64,000 nt of DNA. Origin: Antitrichia curtipendula (lineage: Eukaryota; Streptophyta; Bryopsida; Hypnales; Leucodontaceae). Shown piece by piece: positions 23,433 to 33,700 of the stretch. The stretch is taken from positions 27,252,574 to 27,316,573 of the forward strand of contig OX579633.1 of NCBI GenBank assembly GCA_951230915.1, written 5' to 3'. Position numbers and translations under genes: made by a program. The notes under the pieces were generated by a model. It made no database searches and was not told the origin of the DNA. It saw only the letters and a list, made by a program, of their open reading frames with translations. Numbering within the stretch: the stretch's first letter is position 1; every line of letters begins with the position of its first letter.

Positions 23433-24340
23433 TTCCATTTCTTAGTTACGTGGTCCATTTTGGGAAAAAGTTGCATGGATTGTTTCCGCTCATGAATCTT
23501 AACTTCATGAGCGGAGTATTTATAACTTCAATTTACATTTTTTTTTTTCATCCCAACGTGTACTATTTTGAATAGGACTTATGGAATGAGGTTTCTTTGA
23601 ACCGCAGGACGAGAGTCCCATTTCTTAGTTGCATGGTCCATTTTGGGAAAAAATTGCATGGATTGTTTCCGCTCATGAATCTTAACTTCATGAGCGGAGT
23701 ATTTACAACTTCAATCTACATTTTTTTTTTTCATCCCAACGTGTACTATTTTGAATAGGACTTATGGAATGAGGTTTCTTTGAACCGCAAGACGCCGGGA
23801 GTAACATTATATTCATTAGTTTGGGAGATTGAGGACCTCCCAAAATAATCATGCTGATCTCGACTTAAATCAACAACTCACATTTAAAATGAGAGTTTTG
23901 ATATAAATTGACATAAAACCTTTCAATATTAGGTCAAATCTTGAAAGATTTTCTATCCGTTTAACTCGAATCGAGTTAAATTGATATAAAACCTTTCAAT
24001 ATTAGGTCAAATCTGAAAGGTTTTCTATCAATTTAACTCAAATCGACTTAAATTGACATAAAATCTTTCAATATTAGGTCAAATCTGAAAGGTTTTCTAT
24101 CAATTTAACTCGAATCGACTTAAATTGACAAGAAAACCTTTCAATTTTAGTTGAATTGATATAATACTTTTCGTTGAGTTTTTTTTAAATAACCTCTCAT
24201 TTCAATGGAAAACTCCCATTTTAATGAATATGGTGTTGAGTCCCATTTTTAAGTTACGTGATCCATTTTGGGAAAAGGTGCATGGATTATTTCTGCTCAT
24301 GAATCTTAACTTCATGAGCGGAGTATTACAACTTCGACCT
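23433..24340 (+). repeat. 182-bp tandem repeat with internal hairpin, split by a MITE
   Basis: Two nearly identical units (about 23,433-23,614 and 23,615-23,798) run from 'cccatttcttagtt' to 'tttgaaccgca'. A third partial unit continues after the MITE at 24,238-24,340. Each unit contains the hairpin CCGCTCATGAA / TTCATGAGCGG with a 7-base loop. Confidence 0.8.
23803..24237. mobile_element. AACACCATATT-type MITE, copy 1 (435 bp)
   Basis: Ends read AACATTATATTCATTA (left) and AACACCATATTCATTA (right, read inward). The flanks show a 4-bp duplication GAGT (23,799-23,802 and 24,238-24,241). It has inserted into the 182-bp tandem repeat, which continues after it. Internal short repeats such as 'taaattgacataaaacctttcaat' recur three or four times, probably expanded by slippage. 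The related element at 62,372-62,658 shares both ends and 'atcatgctgatctcgac'. Confidence 0.75.
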
Positions 24341-25330
24341 TTTTCTTAAAAACTTAAGTTAATTATCTATACAATTTGAAGACAGTGTTTTTGTCTAATT
24401 TGAGTCAGATTTTTAGAAGTTCAATATTGCCTTCCAATTTGGTGTTTCAGTGAAAATCCTCCGCTGTCCCTCTGCCAATCCAATTTGAATGCAAGCGCTT
24501 TACTTTGCTAAAGCCTCAGAATTGGAAGCCACCGGAAATTTATCATTGATTTAGGATGCAACTGAAGTTAGGCCACAATATATCCAGAAAATGCAGGACC
24601 TAAATCCGGTAGCGAGAAAAATGAATTTGATCATGAAATTGGGGTCTTCACGCTTTGCTACTCATATTTCTAATTAATAGCAATAAATATATTGAGGAAG
24701 GTGACTGTCTCAAATTTTTTTGGCTTCCAACATAATGAAAGTATCTTGCAATTTCAGTTATCTAATAATTTGCACTCCGTTCTCATAGTCGCTCGCAGAG
24801 TTATAGTATTAAAACAAGGTCAACTTGCGGTGCTTAAAAAAAAATTCAATTTTGGGGCATAAAAAATGTTTGTTTGAAAGGTTCTATGATGGGAATAAGG
24901 ACTTTGGACTTCATGTTTTCTTGGATCTAATATCGCTAAACCCTCTTATATTCTTATATTTTTAGTATCACCCTATGATTGAAGGTTTTATATATGATTT
25001 GAATCATTTCTCAAATTTTATTAGAATCGATTTCTATAAGAAAACACTTTATTTTTTCATTTGAGAGTTTGTTTAATTTTTGGGGCATTTAGACTTTCAT
25101 ATTTGAAGCCTATAACTTACTAATAGAGGAGTTCAAGACATGCAAGTAACTATAACTATGAGTATAAATGGAAAAGAGAGTAATTTAATTCTCATATATG
25201 GTAAGTTCATGGTAACTTCATTTTCACTTATGGTATCCCATTTTCAATGATGATAACTTCATTTTCACTTATGGTAAGTTAATATTCACTTATGACTTTG
25301 TTTAGGGTCATGAGTGACCCGAAACCGTAG

Positions 25331-26473
25331 ATTTCTCAGTAATGATGAAGAGGGCTGACAGTGATTTCCTCCGCCGCCTCTCCCCTGATAGCGCCACGTC
25401 GATAGAAGGAGCTGGGTTTCCCTTCCCCAGTGCACACGATATCGAGTGCTCTCCTCCTTCACCCAATGTTGTATGCAGCTGGAGAGTTCCCTTTCGTATT
25501 CCCTGCAGAGCTTGTGTTCCGCTGTGGAGTGTGCGTGAACTTGACCGATTCATGAGTGTTTGACACCGCGATTTCAATTGTGCTTGACGCCGCGAGTTGG
25601 ATTGTGTTTGACGCCGCGAGTGTCCAAGAGTTGTTGGCGGAGCGTTGAAGGCGGTTGCGTGTGGGGCGTCGTCATTTACGGAGGGAAGGGAGGCGATCAA
25701 ATTCCGTTTCCAGTCTGTGGGTGGGAGTTGTCGTTGGTGCCTGGTGGAGACGAGCGCGTGAGATTCCTCGTTTTGGCGACCCACCATTTGCTGGTGGAGA
25801 CGGGCGTGCAAGGTGGTGGAAGTTGGCGGCCAAGCATTTGCCGAAGGAGACATTTCGTGAGCTACGCACCGGATTTGTTGTGGCGAAAGTGTGCGCGAAC
25901 TTGACTCCAGAAGTGAGTTTCCTGCACATTCTTCCGCTAACGTTCATTGTTTGAGTTTTTTATTTCCATTTGCACAGATTGGCTTCATTTCTAGAGGGAG
26001 AGAACTACCGATTCAAGTGCGCGGCGTTAGACAGTCTTCATAATTATACTCGAGCTCCTAATTATCCTTTCCACTTTCCAGCTCGCATCCCTTCCCGACT
26101 GAAATCCCCCATTTACATTATTATTTTGAATGTTCTCAGTTCTCGAATGATGCATATAGTAAGACAGTCATGACATTGTTTGTTTTGAAATCGATACTAG
26201 GCATGTTCTGCATTAATTTCCTAGTATCGTGACTTTTCGGTTTCAATTGGCCTGATGTGTCGTCGTTCAAGGTTGCAATTTCTAGTTTTGTGTTGAATGT
26301 GATCAGGCTTGAATGGCAGTAAGATAGTCCAATGCATCTGGGAAATATTGTTTTGCTGTCGAAACTAGTCGTCACATTCTGTTGTACTGATTGGATCGTA
26401 TGACTTTTTTTTGGCATCCGTCGATTTTTGTACAGTTGTATTGCATTCCGGACTCGGGCAAGCTGCCGGTACG
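25331..26473 (+). promoter_or_regulatory. GC-rich 5' region of the plus gene
   Basis: After the AT-rich core the sequence turns GC- and CpG-rich (25,340-25,930) and then mixed up to the predicted start codon at 26,474. This is the expected place for the promoter and untranslated leader of the plus-strand gene. GC-rich open frames here on both strands do not resemble known proteins. Copy 2 has a similarly GC-rich stretch at 53.67-54.35 kb before its plus gene. Confidence 0.4.
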
Positions 26474-26746
26474 ATGGCAGGGACTTCAGCTCTGCGTACA
26501 GGAGGTCAAGTAGATTGGAATGCCCCGTAAGTTTCTAAATGCAACCCTCATTTCCTTTTCGTGAGGAATGCAAGAAATAAAGAGAGTGCAGAGTACCCGA
26601 AAAGTGCATTCTTTTAGGGTACTCTGCACTCTCTTTATTCTTTGTTACAAACCCTGTCGAGAGTTACGGTAGTGCAAATCAGTAGAACAATACACGGTAA
26701 TAAGTATTCCACCTTATTACCGTGCTTTGAACCCCTAAATCCGTGC

Positions 26747-27425
26747 ATCGTGGGATCCCACGATTTGCCATTTCTTAGTCAGTTGGCATTGAAAATCATC
26801 GTGAGATATCACGATAGGTTACAATTTCAAGATATTAGAGGACTGTCCATCGTGGGATCCCCCGATTAAGGCTCATGGAAGAGCCTAATTATGTCCCGAG
26901 GACCGTTCTCACTAGAGTAGAACACGCCACATCGTGGGATCCCCCGATGAAATGTCGTAGAGACTCCAAGGAAATGCAAACGAAACCTCAAGTGCAAATG
27001 AGGAAGGAACAAAATCCAACATCGTGGGACATCACGATGCATCATTGTGTGCCGCCTCATCGAACACAGACAAATAAGTGAATAGGCCTCAAAGATTACT
27101 CATCGTGGGATCTCATGATCGATGTAGACAATACCCTGTGAAAATCATTAATAGAAGGCGGTCGTGAACTATCCCAAAAGCATGATCAACATACTTCAGA
27201 GGTCATCGTGATTTCCTACGATGTCTATGCCATCGTGATATCCTACGATCTAGAAGCTCTCGTGATAGCCCTACACTCCACCGTCTAGTTAGTTAGGCGA
27301 TATCCCGTTCTATTTTGTCCCAAAACAAGGAGTAGGCGTCATAACGACTGCTAAGTAGAATGAATCACAGATGTCTTACGTCTCAAGGAAATGTCATAAA
27401 ATCAACAATCGTGATATCCTACGAT
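26747..27425. repeat. Palindrome cluster D (nine sites) in intron 1 of the plus gene
   Basis: Nine sites in the 993-bp first intron: 26,747-26,764 (perfect ATCGTGGGATCCCACGAT); 26,798-26,815; 26,849-26,866; 26,931-26,948; 27,021-27,038; 27,102-27,119; 27,205-27,222; 27,232-27,249; 27,408-27,425. Mean spacing is about 80 bp. This is the densest and best-preserved cluster in the window. Later sites shift towards ATCGTGATATCCTACGAT. Confidence 0.9.
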
Positions 27426-28901
27426 CGTGCTTGTAATACAAGCATATAGAGAGAATTAGAATTGCAAGACTATTGATTTTCCATCTCCCTCACTAACATC
27501 ACTGTCTATAATGCTGCAGAGAACATCAATTCGATGACGGTCCGGAAGAGTGTTCACCGAGGAAGCTTAGTCACTTTGTCGACTCCTGGATCCGCGACTT
27601 CACGTACAAGGGTCCACATAAACCTGGAGCTATATTCCGATGCGACCAAAGCGTTACAAAATGGGGCCTGGTCTGGAAGGTTGAGAGTGACGGATTAGCT
27701 TTGATTCTTCCCTCTATCCTAAACAACAGCAAGGAACATGGAACAGGCGGTCTCAAGGTCGCGGAAGTGCAAGGACTTGACAACAAAACAGCTCTTCTTG
27801 TCATAGAAGAGAAGGTACCCCTATCCACTGAGTCCATTACCTATGGCTTCATCCTGGACTACGAGACGATGAACATGGGACTCTGTGAGACTATGACAGC
27901 CAAGGCGCATTTGATGTGCAAGGACCCCGCAAAGCCTTCTTGGAAGCCTCAAGAAATGAAGAACCAATGGGATATCATTCAGGAAGATTTGGCTGAATTG
28001 AGTGCTGCCTCCAAGGCAGTCGAAGAGGATGCTCCCACGCCGTCACCGGCCAAAAAGACCAAGAAGAGGAAGTCAGTGGTTGGAGCTCCAGGCGATGACG
28101 ATGATGTTGGACAGGGTTCAGCCGGAAAGAGGAAGAAAGCTGAGACCCCGCTTTTGCTGCACGAGGCTGTCGCTCTAGGGGAAGCAGAGATCAAGAAGAT
28201 GCGACCGGAGCAAATGATGGCGATGAAGACATTGTACGAGAAATCCTTCAGTGGCTTCTACAAATGGGGAAGAAAAGCCCTTTGTGACAAAAATGGGGAG
28301 CTGATCCGCGTCAATATGAAGTGCCTGCATGAGGCATCGAAAGCACTGCTTGTATATAGGGCCATCGATCCTGAACAGCTGGACAGAATCACGAGGAAGG
28401 CACGTATCACGCCAGATTATAACTCAGAGAGCAGAGTGATTATAGTCCTCCCACTTAAAGTTGGCCCATATGGCCCAAATGGCGTAGTGATGCACTATGA
28501 AAAGACACCACCGAAACCAGAAATCTTTGAAGACCTGAAGACGCAATACTTCATTATTGGGGGACAACACACTGTCAAGGCCTTCAAGAACCTGATTGAT
28601 GCTAAGGAAATTCCCGAGGCCGACAAAAAGCTCGCGTCTACGTTCTACATCATTCTAGTCTGGACACCCAAGGTCAACCACGGAGACCTACTGCACTTCT
28701 CGCGGGCACTGAACCAGAATCTCGCTGGTGAACAGAAGGAGATGAATTTCACCAAGCAGCTCTTGTACGCAAGAACAAAATGGCGCAGTATGGGAAGTCC
28801 GCAGCCCGCCATAATGGAGAGAACTCACACGCAAGAATATAATGTAAGATTCCAATTCATATTTATGTTGACTCTGCATCTCAATGGAACACTTAGCAGT
28901 C

Positions 28902-31900
28902 ATCGTGGGATCCCATGATCGACTTGTACTTACAGACATAAGCAGACGACATTGTAATGAAATCACTATGGGTTCCACCATTGCTCCGGCAAAGCATTCT
29001 CAAATCCTTTGTGGACATAACTAAGGTCTAAATGATTTGGTTTCTGGCTTCATTTCTAGGAATTGTATTGTGGATTCCTGTTCTTGACTTTTCGGATCAA
29101 CTATCGGAATATCAATCGTGTGATCCCACGATGTCCATGTTTGTGTTCTACTTCCATTTCCTTCGCAATGCCATCATTGTAATATCCTCTGATGGTTTTC
29201 TAGTCTATCCCACACAATTGACGCTATGCCAATTTGTTTTACTGTAACTATTGATGATCGTGGGATCTCACGACTTCGTATCCCATTCATGGTGTAAACT
29301 TGATCATTGGGTACTCACTTTGACTCTGTTGTGCAGGCATTTCATCTGTGTTTGGTGACAATCTTTGCGGGTGTCAAGACTGTTGATATGTCGGAACTGC
29401 GAATACCCCTGCTCTTCCTGGAGGATGACGCCGACGTAAAGATGTGGATCGACATTGAGGAGAAATTTATGAAAGGATATCTTCCTGATGGAACGGGCCT
29501 GGTTGATGTATGCGGGAAGCAGAACCGAAAACCCTTAATGCAGAATGACTTCAAGACGCTCTAAGGACTTTGATCGGAGGACATAAACTACCTTGCGAAT
29601 CAAGTGGAAGCCAACTGCGTCTGTGTAAAGAGTTCGAGGATGACAAGTCAGAAGAGTGGCCGACAGAATTTCAAAATCATCCCTCTCAATACCGCTGGTG
29701 CAAGATTGAGGCTAGTGAGGGCCATGAAGAACGAGCTCTTGGCACACTATACGAATCAACTGCTGCCCATGAGGAAGATGGAGTATGTACCATATCCGGA
29801 ATCCATATGGGAGGACTTCGCGACCGAGAAGGACATCGGACGCGACGAATTAGGTTTGTGGGTGAACAAGGCCATGGAAGTCTCTGCTGGGAAGAAGTGG
29901 CTGGAAGGCAGGACAAAGGGATTGAATAAGACGTTCGACCCAAAGGACCTCCCCGAATTCGTCATTAATATGTGGGAGTCGTTCTTCAAGTCCGTTGTGG
30001 AGGATGAAGTGACACAAGCGCATGTACAGGATTTCTCGAAGCACTATCTGTGCAAAATGATGGACGAGAGAACTTGGGATATCAGCAAAACTTTGTCGGC
30101 CCCAGACGTCAAGGCATGGCGGGGAAAGAAGAAGCGTCACCTTTACATGTGGTTCATGGTTGAGGAAGCACCCTATGGATCCCGTACGAAGATGCTGGAG
30201 TTTGGAAAACTGAACAAACTCTTCAATGCTCTGGAGTTCTACGACCCAAAGGACAAGACTGTCTCACCGCAGGCTGGCGCCGTCCTCATCACAGATGCCG
30301 AGGGATTCCACACTATTGCGGGTTATCTCGAGAAAAGAGATGAGGAGATGAGAGCAAGGTTGTGGGACTGGCACATTGTGACTTACATGGCTGGGCCGGA
30401 CGACTTCTTCCCTATGTCACCGGCCGGGGAGGGGTTCAACGTGTTTCTCGTCTTCATCTTCGAGCACATCCCTCACGGAACCAAGCACGATTCCTTCAAA
30501 GCCTACTTCCCTGGATTAATTGATCTGAAGCAGACTTACAGATCGCAAGACATGAAGGATGTCCACCCGTATTGGCGACGACAGCATGTGCCTTGCCTGA
30601 AGATCAAGACAACGGAGGAGATATTTAAAGGACTCGCATGCACCGACCTTGTCCTCGTGAATGTCAACGGCGGTCCCGAGTTCACCTACTTGGGACTGGT
30701 AAGGTCTTGGGCTCCACAATCTTCCTTTCATTTCGAGCAACGCAATGTTTTGGTCTTGCCAGTTTCAGGCACACTAACAACTGATTGGTGTATTTCAGAA
30801 TTTAGGAGGTGTTCAAGTGCTGGAGGTAGTGCATTCCGCTGAAGCTGTGACGGCAAGTGAGGTCGTCGCCAAACAGATTTGGGACGACAAGGAAGCACCC
30901 GCGGCAACTCCTCCAGTTCTAGAAGGCACCGGCGAGGCCGAGGATCAACCAGACATGGAGGCTGATAATGACGAAATCAACCCATCCGATCCTCTAGATT
31001 CCCATGACGAGCATGAGGACAATATAGTGAATGAGGTCATCGACGAATCCCAGCAATGTATAGGAACAAGGTCGGTTGATCACAACGAGGTTAGTGTGTG
31101 TTAATTGCTGAACCATCGTGAGATCCCCTGATCTTGGGAAGCTCACATTAGTGATTTCTGGTGTTTGATTGGGATTCTAAATGTCCAAGTGATTTGTTTT
31201 TGGATTCGACGCAGGAGGAAGATGCGCTTGCAATAACTCCAGTAGGACGGTCAGAGGACGTAAACGTTAGTGACCCCAATGTTTAGTCGCCTCCAACGGG
31301 TCCAAACAATGTAGTCGAATAATAGGAGCATCATTCTGAACTGCCAGCACCAGGTCGGCTGGGAGATGTAGTCAAGCAGCCACAGAAAGCTCCTCAGCCG
31401 GAAGGAGCTGGACAACAAGTGCATTTTCTATCCGACAGTTCAACAAGCGATGAGGTTACAGGCCCTCCGCTAGAGAACCCGAGGACATCCAGAAGGAAGA
31501 CTGGAAGTAATCAAGCCAAGTATCTTGGCTGTAGAAGAAATACTGCTGGGAAGAAGGCTACGAAGCGACGACGGCAAGGTAGTGCAGCCGCAGTGCAAAT
31601 GCGGAAGGTGGTCAGTCCCAAAGCGAATCCGAACAGGGACGTCGCCGAGGGGGAACAAGATCCGCAGATGTCAACTGGGATTGTGAATCCCGAAGCATCA
31701 CACGCGGCAGGCATACTTCTGACATGTGCTTGCCCACCGTCAACTCTGGAGATTGTCGATTTAGGCGTTCCCGACGAGGAGGTGCCGCAGACAGCTAGTG
31801 GTGATGGAGTTATCACGAATTTGCCCGATGGGACAGAACCTGCTTGAGGGATGAATCAGACGGAGGTCAGAAGAATTCCAGGTCCATCAGGGGATCCCAC

Positions 31901-32242
31901 GATGAACACAAGGACTGTGTTGGACATAATGAAGGGTCTGGAAAACTCAGATGAAAGCACCGGCGGCCAATCAACTGAAGGGTGCCCAGAGCTTACTCTT
32001 GGTGGAGACCTCACGGGGATTGATGCCAGCAGACTTGATTTGGAGGTTCCCGCGACAGATGCCCCTGCACTAGGCTCTGAAAACCGTAATAAGGGGATTA
32101 GGGCGGGCACAGAGGCATCGTGGGATCCCCTGATTGTTCAGGAAACGGAGGTCGTCATGGCGCACGTTGATCAGGCAGCAAGCAAGGATATTGACGGACA
32201 TCTGGTAGGGTTAGCAACTTCTACATCAGGGGATATCACGAC
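28902..32242. repeat. Palindromes in introns 2 and 4 and in predicted exon 5
   Basis: Intron 2 holds 28,902-28,919; 29,115-29,132 (ATCGTGTGATCCCACGAT) and 29,257-29,274. Intron 4 holds 31,115-31,132. Predicted exon 5 holds 31,886-31,903 (ATCAGGGGATCCCACGAT), 32,117-32,134 and 32,225-32,242. The exon 5 sites are read as SGDP, SWDP and SGDI, so the motif is tolerated in disordered coding sequence. Confidence 0.85.
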
Positions 32243-33700
32243 GGTCGCTTCGCGAGGTCTCCTGCTCACGGGAATTACGGTGGACGAACATGAGGACACC
32301 CTCGTTGACTTGGTACCCATGAGTCCGAGATTCAGAGGGAGGGTGGCTGTGGATATTGCTTCTGTTGCCTCCACTGTTGCACTGGAGGTGTCAAGTGAAG
32401 TGGCTCCTGGAAACGGTGAGGGAATTAACGAAGAAGTGCTGGAGGCCTTACCATATGAGGCCGTAGACATAATGAAATTGTGCGTTGTGGATGGGGTCAA
32501 ATCACTTGCTGAATCTCTGAGTAATGATTTAATTGTGTTCGGAATCATCGACCCTTCGGATCCTATTGCACTTCAAAAGAAGAAACAGCATACGCAAGCC
32601 GTAAGGCGAGCGCACCGATTTCTGTACAAACCCTTGTTTAACTGGGCATTTCAGAATGGGCCGCATGCAGGACTGGAAGGAGGGGATCCAATGGATCAAC
32701 TATTCTACGAGGAAGGCGATGAGGAAGAGCAAGAGAGCGACGACGACATGGAAAAAGGGAAGGGGTCAATTACTGGCAACGATAGGGGGGAAGAGGAAAA
32801 TCGCGGCGACGAGAGGGGGAAAGGGCCAATGATTCAGGACGAGATAGGAAATCGGCAACGGGACGGTGATGAGGGCAAGAAAGCACTTCAGGGTGTCGAC
32901 AAGAGCAAAGAAGGGTCTCCCCGAAAATACCTCCGACCCCGGATTCCAAGTAAGAAGCTAACCATTTTTTATAATGCTTATACTTGAGAACGGATTCTTA
33001 AATGGACTCTAACGCGCTGTTTGTCGGATTTTCAGTAGGTTGTCGAGTCACCAAAGTCTCTCGGGAAGAGGTGCGGAAGCCGTTGAATAAGATAGAACCG
33101 CGGCCGTATTTTGTGACCTTTGACCTGAATGGAGTTCTAGTTCACAAGACTTTCGATAATCGTAATAGACGTCGCTATGCTGTGCAACCGAGTTGCCCAC
33201 ACTTCCTGGACTGGGTGCATAGGACTGTTAAGCTCGCATTCTGGAGTAGTATGACAAAACAGAATGCGACATTCGCTTTGAACCAGATGCTGTCCGGGGC
33301 GGTTGTGAAGCCGAAGGATGTGCTTGTTCTCACGCAGGAGGACTGCACACTCTCGTCTTACAGAGACCGTCGTTGTCCGGATAGGCCTTACTTTCTAAAG
33401 GATTTGTCACACTTCGCCCGTAAGCTGAATTTGCGGACACAAGAAAATATTCTATTCTTCGGTGACGACCCATTAAAGAACCTCCAGAACGACTATTATA
33501 GCGCCATCTTCCCCACAACTTGGGATGGTGACATGAGAGATGATTACTTAATGGGGAAGTTGTTTCCTTATCTCAACCAACTTTTCAAGTCACATGAAGC
33601 TGTCCCAGCGTATGTTAGAGCCCACCTGCTTCTTCATGGTCAGCATCCGGAGATCCTGTTGACCAGACCGGGGTGTGACATATTGAAGGGTGTAACTTAG

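Larger units (their letters stand above)
21241..25330. other. AT-rich core of the element, non-coding
   Basis: No open frame of interest on either strand over ~4 kb. It holds a telomere-like TTTAGGG stretch, a 182-bp tandem repeat, and a nested MITE, and none of the 18-bp palindromes. The corresponding core of copy 2 (48.6-53.6 kb) is also AT-rich and non-coding but has different content, so the core seems to be replaced by nested insertions. Confidence 0.6.
26474..33700 (+). pseudogene. ParB-like / FCP1-like fusion protein of the element (copy 1)
   Basis: Six exons fit by phase: 26,474-26,526; 27,520-28,843; 29,337-30,698; 30,799-31,089; 31,215-32,949; 33,036-33,700 (1,810 codons). Donors are GTAAG-like except GTTAG at 31,090, and all acceptors are CAG. 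Residues ~20-155 form an N-terminal domain; ~165-215 is a Lys-rich linker (KKTKKRKS). About 300-450 is ParB/sulfiredoxin-like, with YFIIGGQHTVKAFKNLI and a ParB-like helix block (LNQNLAGEQKEMNFTKQLL). Exon 3 (~460-913) is a conserved domain of unknown role (HLYMWFMVEE, TYMAGPDDFFP). Exons 4-5 are mostly acidic and disordered. Exon 6 is an FCP1/NIF-type HAD domain: FDLNGVLV, FWSSMTKQN, ENILFFGDDPLKN. The second motif-I Asp is Asn, as in plant DLNG proteins, so activity is doubtful. In-frame stops lie at 29,562, 29,571, 31,284, 31,320, 31,323 and 31,845. Exon 6 could be a separate gene. Confidence 0.7.

Noticed and set aside
25308..25954. Frames of 90-180 codons on both strands before the plus gene
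   Set aside because: GC-rich presumptive leader; the translations are low-complexity Arg/Ser/Pro-rich and not preserved in copy 2.
26747..27425. A CRISPR-like or microsatellite array of regularly spaced repeats
   Set aside because: Spacing is irregular, units are palindromic and degenerate, sites continue across both genes, and the context is a plant nuclear transposon.
29337..31847. An altered genetic code or recoded stops explaining TAA/TAG/TGA in the frame
   Set aside because: All three stop codons occur, most match single transitions relative to the other copy, and the neighbouring thaumatin-like gene uses the standard code.
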